Positions 42,836-51,171 of a stretch of 64,000 nt of DNA are shown here, one piece after another; position 1 is the stretch's first letter; the number at the start of each line of letters is the position of its first letter. This DNA comes from Spirochaetales bacterium (GTDB lineage Bacteria > Spirochaetota > Spirochaetia > Sphaerochaetales > Sphaerochaetaceae). The notes beneath the pieces are model-generated. The model saw nothing but the letters and a program-made list of their open reading frames with translations, was not told where the DNA came from and did no database searches. Made by a program: the position numbers and the translations under genes. The DNA is taken from assembly GCA_028722305.1 (NCBI GenBank), contig JAQYHB010000052.1, positions 1 to 64,000 on the forward strand, in the 5' to 3' direction.

Positions 42836-43237
42836 TCACGGCATCAGGCTTGCATAGTAGTTGATCATCATCCGCTTCAGCTCCCGACCGATCTTTCCCC
42901 AGTCGAGGGAGCCGTCGGACCGCTTCGGGATGAACACGTTGTGGTCGTCCACGTATGCGTCCGCGTAGACCTTCCTGGCGGGCTCCCAGTAGATCTGGTC
43001 GGGATTGCGGTTGTGGGACCAGAAGGCAAGCCCGTGGGCCATGCTGTTGGATACCGCCGCATCCAGCAGCTCTCCTTCCCTCATGGTCAGCAGGATGATT
43101 CTGGCGGGCCCCGTCTCTACCAGGTCCCTCAGGATCCTGACCGCCTCCTTGTCGATGTCGCCCGGCTCCGGATAGGAGAGCCTGCGCGTCAGCGTGCCGT
43201 CATAGTCGACGGCGATGGTGAAAGGCCTGACCGTCAT
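42836..43237 (-). CDS. HAD-like phosphatase, phage-encoded
   Basis: 133 residues. IAVDYDGTLTRR is HAD motif I, with IILLTMREGELLDAAV as motif II and YVDDHNVF near the acidic motif. Similar small HAD proteins in phages and Bacteroides are of unknown substrate. It is the last gene of the early operon; its ATG overlaps the stop of the 39-residue gene upstream. Confidence 0.75.
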   Translation of the reverse strand: MTVRPFTIAVDYDGTLTRRLSYPEPGDIDKEAVRILRDLVETGPARIILLTMREGELLDAAVSNSMAHGLAFWSHNRNPDQIYWEPARKVYADAYVDDHNVFIPKRSDGSLDWGKIGRELKRMMINYYASLMP

Positions 43238-43353
43238 CGCAAGGCCTCCCTCGCAACGTTCCTTCCCGGCAATCCTGCCGGAGCGGACGGACGGAGATTC
43301 CCGACCGCGACGGCTTGGCCGATGCGGATGCGGGACAGATTGATGGTGCTCAT
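43234..43353 (-). CDS. Small protein of 39 residues in the early operon
   Basis: ATG at 43353 with a perfect AGGAGG 9 bases upstream; stop TGA overlaps the ATG of the HAD gene. The start reads MSTINLSRIRIGQAVAVGNL. No homology recognised. The RBS and the overlap support a real gene. Confidence 0.55.
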   Translation of the reverse strand: MSTINLSRIRIGQAVAVGNLRPSAPAGLPGRNVAREALR

Positions 43354-43382
43354 TGTCGCTACCTCCTGAAAAGTCTTTTAGG

Positions 43383-44039
43383 TCAGAAAAGGGAGAGCTG
43401 GCCGGCGTTGCGGTCCACCGGTACCACCGTATAACCGCAGGGGAGGTTGATCACCTCGTGGTCGACCAGCCAGTCGTACATGTCGATGTAGGGAACGTCG
43501 TCGCCGGCCTTGACGCCAAGGATGAAGGGATCCGTCCCTATCAGCCTCGCCCACTGATACCCGGGAGCAATATCCGGCAATCCCATGTGCGGGATGTCGT
43601 ACCAGTCCATCAGGACGGGCTCCCCGCCGGACCCTTTCCCGAGGGAAGGTTTCCAGGCGAGAAGGTCGTCCAGCAGGCCTTGGGCGTTGCCGAGAAGCTC
43701 GAGGGCGTCGCCGCGCCTGCCGGCAAGAGCCAGCCGTCTTGCCTCGAGCGCGTGGGGGACGGCCATCTCCTGCATCAGCAGGTCGCAGTAGGTGTACGTG
43801 TCGACGATCGCGCGGTAGTCCTCGGCGAGCGCGCTGATGGCGTTCCAGGGGATCCTGTACTGGCCGTCGACAAGGAAAGCGTCGAGCCGATAGTGGTAGA
43901 CCATGTAGTAGATGCGGAAGGAGCTCACCCCCACGATCCTCGACGTCTGCTGGATGGAGAAGAAGCGGGCGCCGTGGGACATCACCTTCCTCAGACTGTC
44001 CTCGATCCTGCTGCCTTCCCAGATATCCGGCTCGTACAC
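43383..44039 (-). CDS. Phage protein with C-terminal sliding-clamp motif
   Basis: 218 residues. FFSIQQTSRIVGVSSFRIYY then YHYRLDAFLVDGQYRIPWNA looks like an excisionase-type helix-turn-helix with a beta-hairpin wing at residues ~28-70. A helical middle follows. The last six residues are GQLSLF, the canonical beta-clamp binding pentapeptide QLSLF at the extreme C-terminus. The early-operon position fits a role at the replication fork. Family not recognised. Confidence 0.65.
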   Translation of the reverse strand: MYEPDIWEGSRIEDSLRKVMSHGARFFSIQQTSRIVGVSSFRIYYMVYHYRLDAFLVDGQYRIPWNAISALAEDYRAIVDTYTYCDLLMQEMAVPHALEARRLALAGRRGDALELLGNAQGLLDDLLAWKPSLGKGSGGEPVLMDWYDIPHMGLPDIAPGYQWARLIGTDPFILGVKAGDDVPYIDMYDWLVDHEVINLPCGYTVVPVDRNAGQLSLF

Positions 44040-44051
44040 GAAGCGCCCCCT

Positions 44052-44663
44052 TTACATCCTTGCGAAGTTCAGGTCGATGGCAGCATACCTGCCGTCGGAC
44101 TGGCGGACCTGCATGTTCAGGTACTGCTTGCTCATGACCGGCTGGAAGCTGTCGCTGATGAGGTCCATCGCCTCCTTCCATCCGGGATCGTCGACCGCGA
44201 GCCTGCGCAGGGAGAGGACTCTCGCGACATTGATGTTCCCGCTCTGGTCGAGCTCGAACGCCTGCTTGACGATGGCGACCAGGTTGACGTTGCTTCCTTC
44301 GGACCATTTCTCGATCAGGGCGTCGATCTTCGCCTTGGCCACGAGGATCTTCTCGTCGAAGCTCTTGATCGTGTTCTGGTCCACCCGGAGGCGCTTGCGT
44401 CCGTCGATGGTGGTGAAGCTCATGTTGTTCTTGTCGCCGAAGCGGACGCCGTACTGGGTCTCCAGGACGCCCTTGAGGTCCGTGATCGTCTGCAGGGTGT
44501 CCGCCTTGACCTCCAGCATCCGCTGCCTCAGCTCCATCAGCTTCGCGTACACGCACTCGACCGTCTGGTCCTTGATCTTGTCGTACTCCGGCACCATCTC
44601 GCTCGGCACCAGCCGGCCCGTGGCGTCCACGTAATAGGTCTTTCCGTCGATTTCCTTCTGCAT
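44052..44663 (-). CDS. DUF3164 family phage protein
   Basis: 203 residues from ATG 44663 (AAGGAGTAAGGAAA upstream). TYYVDATGRLVPSEMVPEYD and the long helical middle, with MSFTTIDGRKRLRVDQNTIK, match the DUF3164 proteins of Mu-like phages. Function unknown; usually next to GemA and the transposition genes, as here. Confidence 0.82.
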   Translation of the reverse strand: MQKEIDGKTYYVDATGRLVPSEMVPEYDKIKDQTVECVYAKLMELRQRMLEVKADTLQTITDLKGVLETQYGVRFGDKNNMSFTTIDGRKRLRVDQNTIKSFDEKILVAKAKIDALIEKWSEGSNVNLVAIVKQAFELDQSGNINVARVLSLRRLAVDDPGWKEAMDLISDSFQPVMSKQYLNMQVRQSDGRYAAIDLNFARM

Positions 44664-44668
44664 TTTCC

Positions 44669-45178
44669 TTACTCCTTCCTCGCGTATTTCTCGGTCCGGT
44701 TGATCCAGCCGATGACCTTCCTCAACTCGATGTCCGAGCAATCCTCCAGGTCCGAGGAATCATCCTTGAGCACCTCGACCTGCACGAACCGCCGGACCCG
44801 TACCATCCAGGACGGGCCGAGCACTTGCTTGGCTCTCCTGGCGATCTCACACATCAGTCCGTACCTGGCCTTCCTTTCCGCCCGTTCGGTCACAGCCTTC
44901 GGAGAGGAAGGAGCCTTTGGCTCGAACCCTGCCGTCTTGAAGAAATCAAGTACCTTGCGCAACTCATCCGCATCCATCCCGTTGCAACTGTGCTTGCCGG
45001 TGAGCGTTTCCAGCACCTCGCGGTAGCGGCTGTCTCGCATGGGATTCAGATAGGCCGAGCCACACCGGGGACAGTTGCTATCGGAGAACGTCACGGCACC
45101 ACAGGTGACACAGAACTTCGCCGCATGCTTCGCGACATGAACTAGCCTTACCAGCGCCTTCCTGTCTTCCATTTCCAT
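44669..45178 (-). CDS. GemA (Mu gp16-like, DUF1018) regulator with zinc finger
   Basis: 169 residues. DELRKVLDFFKTAGFEPK and RVRRFVQVEVLKDDSSDLED, then LRKVIGWINR, are typical of GemA. The N-terminal part carries CVTCG and CPRCG, a four-Cys zinc finger that Mu GemA lacks. In Mu GemA modulates host gene expression and DNA topology. 5 bp separate it from the DUF3164 gene. Confidence 0.72.
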   Translation of the reverse strand: MEMEDRKALVRLVHVAKHAAKFCVTCGAVTFSDSNCPRCGSAYLNPMRDSRYREVLETLTGKHSCNGMDADELRKVLDFFKTAGFEPKAPSSPKAVTERAERKARYGLMCEIARRAKQVLGPSWMVRVRRFVQVEVLKDDSSDLEDCSDIELRKVIGWINRTEKYARKE

Positions 45179-45190
45179 TTTTTCCTCCCC

Positions 45191-45643
45191 TCAGCCCTGC
45201 GGACGTGCAGGGCTGTCCTTGACCAGGCGGAAGATCGTCTGGTGTCCGTCGCGCCCGATCACGACCAGGTGCCCGCTTCTCTGCCACTGCCAGCACAGCT
45301 GGTTGGCGTGCTTGATTGTCGCGTCGGATGTCTGCGCCAGCTTCTCGACCGTGAAGGTCCTCAAGATCCTTGCCGCCTGCCAGACATTGTCCGCCTGGCT
45401 TCCGTAGGGCAGCCTGCCGTCGTCGACCGGCACATACACCCCGCTGTCGTAACGGATATGCCCTGCGTTCACCAGGCCCCGCAGGTTGCCATAGAGCTTC
45501 TTGCGGGGGATGTCGTGGAAAAGCCGCTCGATCTCGTCCCAGCCGACACCGCTCTCGCCCTTGGCGGCGATGAACTTGCGGAGCTGGCGGGCAGGGTAGG
45601 GGGTCCGGAAGATTCTCGTGCGTTCGTCAGCTGTGAAGGCCAT
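45191..45643 (-). CDS. Phage protein with two winged-helix-like segments
   Basis: 150 residues. VGWDEIERLFHDIPRKKLYG and RILRTFTVEKLAQTSDATIK could each form a winged helix; the C-terminal hairpin is GHLVVIGRDGHQTIFRLV. It overlaps the 3' end of the MuB-like gene by 17 bp. Not recognised further; a DNA-binding accessory is likely. Confidence 0.6.
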   Translation of the reverse strand: MAFTADERTRIFRTPYPARQLRKFIAAKGESGVGWDEIERLFHDIPRKKLYGNLRGLVNAGHIRYDSGVYVPVDDGRLPYGSQADNVWQAARILRTFTVEKLAQTSDATIKHANQLCWQWQRSGHLVVIGRDGHQTIFRLVKDSPARPQG

Positions 45644-46550
45644 CGAGCACCTCCGATGTCAGCATGGACACGCCGCTGGCGTTCATGGCGGAGACGAGAT
45701 TGTGTGTATCATCGGCAAGCAGCCGGAAATCACCTCGCGCGCGGGCAAGCAGTTTTTTCAGCAGCTTCGCATCCTGGGTCAGATCGAGCCCCACGGCCTC
45801 CTTCCAGTAGAGCGCGACATCCATGACCGACAGGGGCTTGTACTCGAGCGGGCGGCCCCGGATGCGGCTCTCCAGGCGGGGGAGCGACGCCATCTTCGCC
45901 TGCAGCCCGTACTCGCCGACCAGCATGATCGGGACGCCGCAGGCCTCGTTGATGTTGCGCAGGGCTTCAAGGACCTTCAGCGGGCAGTGGTCGGCCTCGT
46001 CGATGACGATCAGGCGGCGGTAGACCGCCGTGGCCTGGCGGATCTTCTCGAGGTTCCTGTCGAAGGTGCCGCTCGGGGTGTCGCGGAACTCGCTGACCAG
46101 GGCGCGCAGAAGCATGTTGAGCGTGTAGCCCTCCATGAAGAGCGTGTAGATCACACGGTCGTTGACCGCGCAGAAGTGGCGCACGCTGGTGGTCTTGCCA
46201 TAGCCTGCCCTGCCATAGACGACGCCGATCGAGGAGTTCAGCGTGGTGGAGGGATCCAGCAAGTCCCTGCCGAGCTCGTCGAGCGCCATGGTATTCTCGG
46301 TAGGGATGAAGGTGGCAGGATTCAGCCACAGCTTGCCGCCGGAAGCCGCCACCTCCTCCAGCCCGGAATCCGCCATCGAGATCAGGCCGTGGCGCACCAT
46401 CTCCTCGATGAATGTCCTTTCTTTCGACTCCCAGTCCTTGTAGTCGTGGTTGGCCACACGGGACATCTGGGCCGCGGAGACACCGACGGCGGTGGCGACC
46501 GCCGACATGCTTTGTCCGCTCAACTCAATAGCCTTGCTGATACTGATCAT
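45627..46550 (-). CDS. MuB-like ATPase, target-DNA activator
   Basis: 307 residues from ATG 46550. The N-terminal helix-turn-helix is GQSMSAVATAVGVSAAQMSR. The AAA+ core has VVYGRAGYGKTTSVRHF as Walker A and RLIVIDEADHCPLKVLEALR as Walker B. Both domains match phage Mu B, which coats target DNA and activates MuA. ATG overlaps the transposase stop (ATGA). Confidence 0.88.
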   Translation of the reverse strand: MISISKAIELSGQSMSAVATAVGVSAAQMSRVANHDYKDWESKERTFIEEMVRHGLISMADSGLEEVAASGGKLWLNPATFIPTENTMALDELGRDLLDPSTTLNSSIGVVYGRAGYGKTTSVRHFCAVNDRVIYTLFMEGYTLNMLLRALVSEFRDTPSGTFDRNLEKIRQATAVYRRLIVIDEADHCPLKVLEALRNINEACGVPIMLVGEYGLQAKMASLPRLESRIRGRPLEYKPLSVMDVALYWKEAVGLDLTQDAKLLKKLLARARGDFRLLADDTHNLVSAMNASGVSMLTSEVLDGLHS

Positions 46551-48667
46551 CCGAGTTCCTCCTTGAGATTGGTGACCATCGATTCCTTCATGTTCCAGAA
46601 GCTCAGATACTCCTGGTACTCGTCGCTTTTCCTGTACTGCCGGCAGAACGCCTTGTCCTTCCCGGACAGTGCATGCCCGTCCGCCAGCATCCGCAGGCAC
46701 CATTCGTACCGCTGCCGCTCGCTGGCGTGCAGAGGCAGGAACGGGACGGCCTTCCTGCGTTCTTGCCGTACGGCGGGCCGCCCATCCTTATGAGGGGTCA
46801 CGTCGCGCAGTTCCTGCCCTTCCTCCGGCGGCTGGTACGTCACTTTGCCGATGATCGGACGGGTGACCGCCTTGAAGACGTCCGCCACCGCGGCTATCTG
46901 CCGGTTCTTCTCTTTGAGCGCCTCTACCATCGCGTCCTGGTCCAGCATCGGGACCGGCGTGACGGCCTCCAGACGCCTCCAGCCGCCGGACACCGCCGCA
47001 TGGCAGAAGCTCCGGTCGTGCCGGCTGTAGCGGATCTCGACCAACTGGCCGTCGTAGCGTTCCAGGCCCGTGTCGTTGATCGCGCCATCCGTGGCGGAGA
47101 GCTCGGGACCCTTGTACCAGATGCCGTCGACCACCACGCGTCCGCGCTGCACCTTGCACCGCTTCCTGTCGGCGGTGATCAGCTCGATGTCCAGGGCGGG
47201 AATCTCGCGGGCCTTGCGGTCGTACCTTCCCTCGGCGGCGAGCTTCTCGAGGCATTCGGCGGGACTCATACCGAGCGATGCGTGGCGGGTGTGCTCGTAT
47301 TCGTCGAGCACCGAGACGAACATCCGCGCGAACTCCCCGGCGGTCAGGAGCTCCCTGCGTTCTTTCTGTCTCTCCAAACGTTTGCGCTCGACCTCGTCGA
47401 CTGCGATGTCGGCGCCGGGGGTGGCGCAGCGGCCGGGAAGGAGCATGCCGTCCAACTTGCTCTCGACGGTATTGAAGAAGCGCTCGATGTCCTTGGTCTT
47501 GGCGTTGCGCACGTTGGCGAAGATCCTGCGGTGCTTCTGCCTCCACGCGGCCTGCGAGACGACCGAAACCGAACCGTCCTCGTGCTCGTCGGCATAGCGT
47601 CCGTCGTCGAGCCGGTAGAGGTCGCTCACGTCCTTCTCCTCGACTCCCCAGCGGAGCAGGTCGTCGATCATCTGGGATGATGCCTTGCCGCATTCGCTCG
47701 AGCCGTTGTCGTTGTAGGTGCAGTCGGGCCTTCCCCACCGGTACAGGCCGATGCGCATGGCCTCCTTGACGGTGTCCGCCGAATAGTGCGTGGCGGCGAA
47801 CGCCACGCCGTAGACCAGCTTCGTGCGCTGGTCGAGCCAGAGGTAGCACTCCGGCCGGTGGATCAGTCCGCTCTCGTAGTCCGCCACCCAGTAGTCGAAG
47901 ATGTGCTGGTCGCCGATGACCACTTGGAACGGGTCGAGGACGGTGCTGTCGCGCATGATCCAGAAGTACTTGTTGTCGAGCGCCCTGCGTCCGCCCTGGG
48001 CGTAGAGGACGAGCGACGGATGGATCGCCTTCAGGATCTCGTACGCGCTCGTCCTTCCGCCGATGCGCCATCCGTTGGCCCTCGCAACATCCTTCAGGCG
48101 GTGCCAGGCGGCGACCTTCGGACAGGCTCCGGCATCCCTGACGGCCTTCAGGTAGAACCCCTGCAGCCAGTCGATTGCCTGCTGGTCCCAACCGCTCCAG
48201 CGCACGGCCTCGCGAGGCTTGCCGTGGATGCCGTAGTCCCTGATCTCGTCCGCGATCCGCCTGACCGTAGAGACGCTGATGCCGTGGCTGGCGGCGACCG
48301 CCCGGAGCCACGCACCTTTCGGCGTGCCGTGCGGGCGCTTGGCCACCTGGGCCGCCACCAGCATGCGGCGCTTCTCCGCAGGGGAGACGGCGCCCGACGC
48401 CAGCGACGAATCCTTTCCCGCCACTGCCATCTGCGCCGACGGCGCGAGCGACGACAGCATCAGGGAATCGACACTTCCGCAATCCCTCACGACCGCTGCC
48501 TGCCAGTCGGGCGGAAGGCTCGGCACGTAGATCTCGATGGACCTGGAGTCCTTCCTGCGGGTCCTGATCGAGCCGTCTTCCTTCAGCCGGATCTGGACGG
48601 CGCGCGGAGTTCTGCCCAGGGCGGCGGCGAGGGCCTTCACGCTGATCCATGCGTCATCGTTCATCAT
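46547..48667 (-). CDS. MuA-like DDE transposase
   Basis: 706 residues. The N-terminal Mu-type winged helix reads AWISVKALAAALGRTPRAVQ. Another HTH follows near residue 130 (HGISVSTVRRIAD). The DDE core has IGDQHIFDYW (Asp253), CTYNDNGSSE (Asp320) and KDIERFFNTVE (Glu394), spaced as in MuA (269/336/392). The C-terminal part is the beta-barrel plus the MuB-contact region. It carries out integration and replicative transposition. AAGGAG lies 6 bases before ATG 48667. Confidence 0.92.
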   Translation of the reverse strand: MMNDDAWISVKALAAALGRTPRAVQIRLKEDGSIRTRRKDSRSIEIYVPSLPPDWQAAVVRDCGSVDSLMLSSLAPSAQMAVAGKDSSLASGAVSPAEKRRMLVAAQVAKRPHGTPKGAWLRAVAASHGISVSTVRRIADEIRDYGIHGKPREAVRWSGWDQQAIDWLQGFYLKAVRDAGACPKVAAWHRLKDVARANGWRIGGRTSAYEILKAIHPSLVLYAQGGRRALDNKYFWIMRDSTVLDPFQVVIGDQHIFDYWVADYESGLIHRPECYLWLDQRTKLVYGVAFAATHYSADTVKEAMRIGLYRWGRPDCTYNDNGSSECGKASSQMIDDLLRWGVEEKDVSDLYRLDDGRYADEHEDGSVSVVSQAAWRQKHRRIFANVRNAKTKDIERFFNTVESKLDGMLLPGRCATPGADIAVDEVERKRLERQKERRELLTAGEFARMFVSVLDEYEHTRHASLGMSPAECLEKLAAEGRYDRKAREIPALDIELITADRKRCKVQRGRVVVDGIWYKGPELSATDGAINDTGLERYDGQLVEIRYSRHDRSFCHAAVSGGWRRLEAVTPVPMLDQDAMVEALKEKNRQIAAVADVFKAVTRPIIGKVTYQPPEEGQELRDVTPHKDGRPAVRQERRKAVPFLPLHASERQRYEWCLRMLADGHALSGKDKAFCRQYRKSDEYQEYLSFWNMKESMVTNLKEELG

Positions 48668-48684
48668 GGTCGGCTCCTTTCATT

Positions 48685-48993
48685 TCATTCCTCCTCCACG
48701 TTCGACAGGTCGTTCCTGAGCCTGCTGTAGCCTTGTCCGTCCTGGCAGACCAGGTAGCGCTGGCAGACGATGATGCTTGCCAGGGCCGCGCGCACCGAGC
48801 CTTCCCTGATGCCGAGCTTGACGGCGAGCTTGCGTGCAGTGATGCTTTCCGGATAGTAGGGGACCGCACGCGCGATCTTCCTGTACAGCTTGCTGATAGG
48901 CACGTTGTAGGCGTTCGGCTTGCCCTGCCTGCCTTCGGCGGAGCAGGAGCGGCTGTTGACGAATTCGCCTTGCAGGACACCCGTGTATGTCAT
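48685..48993 (-). CDS. Small winged-helix phage protein
   Basis: 102 residues from ATG 48993, overlapping the upstream stop (ATGA). YYPESITARKLAVKLGIREG and VRAALASIIVCQRYLVCQDG form a winged helix. It lies just upstream of the transposase gene, as do small regulators in Mu-like phages. No specific family. Confidence 0.6.
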   Translation of the reverse strand: MTYTGVLQGEFVNSRSCSAEGRQGKPNAYNVPISKLYRKIARAVPYYPESITARKLAVKLGIREGSVRAALASIIVCQRYLVCQDGQGYSRLRNDLSNVEEE

Positions 48994-49256
48994 CTCGCCA
49001 CCCTCCGGAGGTCCAGGCCGTCGATCACGGCCGACTGGAAGAAGAGGGCGGCGTCCTCGAGCTCCCTCCACGACCGGCATCCGAGCAGGACGGCGATGCC
49101 GTTCTGCAGGCGCGCGGAAGCCTTCGAGCCACGGATGACCATGTTGACCATCTCCGGCTTCGCGTTCAGCCGGCGGCCGACCTCTGTCTGGCTCATGGGG
49201 AAGTTGCCCAGACGATAGACGATGTAGGTGTAGACGGCGATCTGCTGCTTCGTCAT
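48990..49256 (-). CDS. Small helix-turn-helix protein (Cro/Nlp-like)
   Basis: 88 residues from ATG 49256. MSQTEVGRRLNAKPEMVNMV then IRGSKASARLQNGIAVLLG gives an XRE-like helix-turn-helix with the Asn-Met-Val recognition helix. It is coupled on both sides by ATGA overlaps. Possibly an early regulator, comparable to Ner in Mu. Confidence 0.65.
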   Translation of the reverse strand: MTKQQIAVYTYIVYRLGNFPMSQTEVGRRLNAKPEMVNMVIRGSKASARLQNGIAVLLGCRSWRELEDAALFFQSAVIDGLDLRRVAR

Positions 49257-49492
49257 ACATTGCCCTCCTTGCAGTCCGCAAGTCGTTCCACAAGCTCGTC
49301 GAGGCTGCTGACGATGTCCTCGAGCTCGCCCGCAACGGTGTCCGCGTCGGCCCACTTGTCCGACAGCTGAAGGTTCTCCGGCATGGATTCCACGTACTCG
49401 CGCTCGTCGGAGGCGATGGCCTCCATCATGCGTCGTGCCTCGCCGATCAGGGCGACGACCTCGTCTATCCGCTTCCTTCTCTGTCTGTTCAT
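49253..49492 (-). CDS. Small helical protein
   Basis: 79 residues, strongly charged and helical (RKRIDEVVALIGEARRMMEA then ELEDIVSSLDELVERLADCK). A short coiled coil is likely. It lies 1 bp after the next upstream gene and overlaps the next downstream start. No family recognised. Confidence 0.6.
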   Translation of the reverse strand: MNRQRRKRIDEVVALIGEARRMMEAIASDEREYVESMPENLQLSDKWADADTVAGELEDIVSSLDELVERLADCKEGNV

Positions 49493-49493
49493 C

Positions 49494-50267
49494 TCAGTCC
49501 TCCCTTGCCAGGTCCGACAGGATTCCCGCTACCAGCCTCAGGTACTCCTTCGGCGCCTTCGGATACTGCTTCGCCGCGGCGTCCTCGATGAGCAGGACCG
49601 CGTGGAGCGGGCCCTGCGGCTTGATTTGCTTGGGTATGCGCGGGCTGTAGTGGCGGTAGAGCTGGTCGAAGTGCTCGATCTCCTCGACGGTCATGTCGGC
49701 GTCGATGCGGCTCTGCTCCTGCAGGAGCCACTCGCGGCTGATGTTGTCGCCGTCAGCGGCGAGCTCGTCGGTCACCTTCTCGCCAAGCTCGGTCTGCTCG
49801 AGCCATCGACGGTACTTCGCCTCCAGGGCAGGGGTCCAGCCATCAGGCTCCCACGCGTACTCGTCCTTGCGTCTCTCCCTGACCTCCTGGAACAGTGCCA
49901 GCACCTTCTGCTTCAGCTCCTCAGGGCTGTACAGCTTGTCCTCGCGGGGAGAGTAGAGGGAGAGCCAGTAATATGCCGTACGGCGCGAGAGACCGATATC
50001 ATGGAGATAGTTTTGGAAAGTATGAAGTTGTATAGGTTTTGTATAACCTGTGGCAAATTGCACAAGGTTGCTACTGTTTTTAGAAATGTCTTTTTGGGGA
50101 ATATCGGTTCGACAACCGGGTTGCGACAACGCCTCACGGGCGGCATAGAGTTCCCTGACCAGATCCAGCGTGCACCTGAACGCTGTCCCGACGAGGCCCT
50201 TGGCGACCTCGACCGATTCCTCATACTTCCATGGCCTTGTCGCAGGCACGATTTCTTTCTTGTTCAC
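49494..50267 (-). CDS. First gene of the phage early operon, unknown
   Basis: 257 residues from GTG 50267 with AAGGAGG 7 bases upstream. Helical throughout; GLSRRTAYYWLSLYSPRED near residue 95 could be a helix-turn-helix. Bases ~50000-50100, coding for residues ~55-90, are visibly AT-rich compared with the rest, hinting at a mosaic origin. First gene from the early promoter at 50346-50374. Function unknown. Confidence 0.65.
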   Translation of the reverse strand: MNKKEIVPATRPWKYEESVEVAKGLVGTAFRCTLDLVRELYAAREALSQPGCRTDIPQKDISKNSSNLVQFATGYTKPIQLHTFQNYLHDIGLSRRTAYYWLSLYSPREDKLYSPEELKQKVLALFQEVRERRKDEYAWEPDGWTPALEAKYRRWLEQTELGEKVTDELAADGDNISREWLLQEQSRIDADMTVEEIEHFDQLYRHYSPRIPKQIKPQGPLHAVLLIEDAAAKQYPKAPKEYLRLVAGILSDLARED

Positions 50268-50321
50268 AACATTTCCTCCTTGTACTCGCTCCCGAACGGG
50301 GGTATCATGCGTGTATGCATT

Positions 50322-50337
50322 GGTTAATTTGTTAACC
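50322..50337. promoter_or_regulatory. Operator-like palindrome GGTTAA-TTTG-TTAACC
   Basis: Perfect 6-bp arms with a 4-base spacer, placed just downstream of the early promoter's expected start site. Likely repressor or Ner-type site. Confidence 0.6.
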
Positions 50338-50345
50338 CAAATATG

Positions 50346-50374
50346 AGATTAAATCGTAATTGAGATTATGTCAA
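50346..50374 (-). promoter_or_regulatory. Early leftward promoter
   Basis: On the minus strand TTGACA (50374-50369), 17-base spacer and TAATCT (50351-50346), about 80 bases before the first early gene. Confidence 0.6.
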
Positions 50375-50376
50375 TT
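50358..50376. promoter_or_regulatory. Second operator-like inverted repeat AATTGA-N7-TCAATT
   Basis: Perfect 6-bp arms overlapping the -35 box of the early promoter and lying 16 bp before the repressor start. TGAGATTA also occurs twice here (50344 and 50361), 17 bp apart. Confidence 0.5.
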
Positions 50377-50392
50377 GCAAAGCGAGAAATAA

Positions 50393-51109
50393 ATGGATAT
50401 TAACCGTAGATTGAGATTGATAAGAGAGACCAGGAAGGAATCACAAGCCAAATTCTCTACCAGATTGTCAATCCCTCAATCAACCTATGCGCAATATGAA
50501 TTGGATAAACGGTCTATTCCTGACGAACTTAAAATGCAATTGGCGTCAGATTTCCATATCAATCTCCACTGGCTGATTACAGGCGAGGGTCCGATGTATA
50601 CGGACGGCAAGGAAGGGGATGTGGCGCCTGTGGAGAGGAAGGAGCGGGAAGTCTCGTTTTCCGACTCGATGGGCAAGGAGATCGCGCAGCCTGCGGTGGC
50701 GCGCGACGTGACGATGGTGCCCCTGACGAACCTGAAGCTTTCCGCGGGGCATGGGGTGGACTGGTCCGACGGCGACTTCACGGGGGAGTACGTGCCGGTG
50801 CCCCGGAGGGTTGCGGCCAGGTACGGCAAGTGCCGGATGGCGGCGGCGACCATCAAGGGGGACTCGATGGAGCCGACGCTGCGCAACGGGGAGCCGGTGG
50901 TCTTCACGCTTGACGGCATGACGGCCGACAGCATCTACGTCATCGCCATCGGGGACGAGCTGCTGGTCAAGCGGCTGCAGCGTAACCTCGGCAGCGGGAA
51001 GCTGCTGGTCATATCCGACAACCCAAAGTACCCGCCCATGACGGTCGACGCGGACGCCGTCAGGATCCTCGGGCGCGTGGTCATGTGGGTGCACGACGAG
51101 GGCGTGTGA
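50393..51109 (+). CDS. Phage repressor, S24-type (CI/LexA-like)
   Basis: 238 residues. N-terminal HTH: RLRLIRETRKESQAKFSTRL and SIPQSTYAQYELDKRSIPDE. C-terminal S24 peptidase: self-cleavage Ala118-Gly119 (LSAGHG), Ser158 in IKGDSMEPTL and Lys193 in LLVKRLQ. RecA-stimulated self-cleavage, hence SOS induction, is expected. It is divergent from the early operon across two palindromic sites. A terminator follows directly. Confidence 0.92.
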   Translation: MDINRRLRLIRETRKESQAKFSTRLSIPQSTYAQYELDKRSIPDELKMQLASDFHINLHWLITGEGPMYTDGKEGDVAPVERKEREVSFSDSMGKEIAQPAVARDVTMVPLTNLKLSAGHGVDWSDGDFTGEYVPVPRRVAARYGKCRMAAATIKGDSMEPTLRNGEPVVFTLDGMTADSIYVIAIGDELLVKRLQRNLGSGKLLVISDNPKYPPMTVDADAVRILGRVVMWVHDEGV

Positions 51110-51132
51110 GCGGATTGCTCCATATGGGGTGA

Positions 51133-51157
51133 CAGGACGGCTATCCGTGCTGTTTTT
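51133..51157 (+). terminator. Terminator of the repressor gene
   Basis: CAGGACGG (51133-51140), loop CTAT, CCGTGCTG (51145-51152) with one mismatch, then TTTTT. Confidence 0.65.
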
Positions 51158-51171
51158 GAGGGAGGACAGGG

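Noticed and set aside
46788..48650. 620-codon minus-strand frame inside the transposase gene
   Set aside because: Same strand, other frame of the MuA-like gene, Arg/Gly/Pro-rich with no motifs; a GC-driven shadow.
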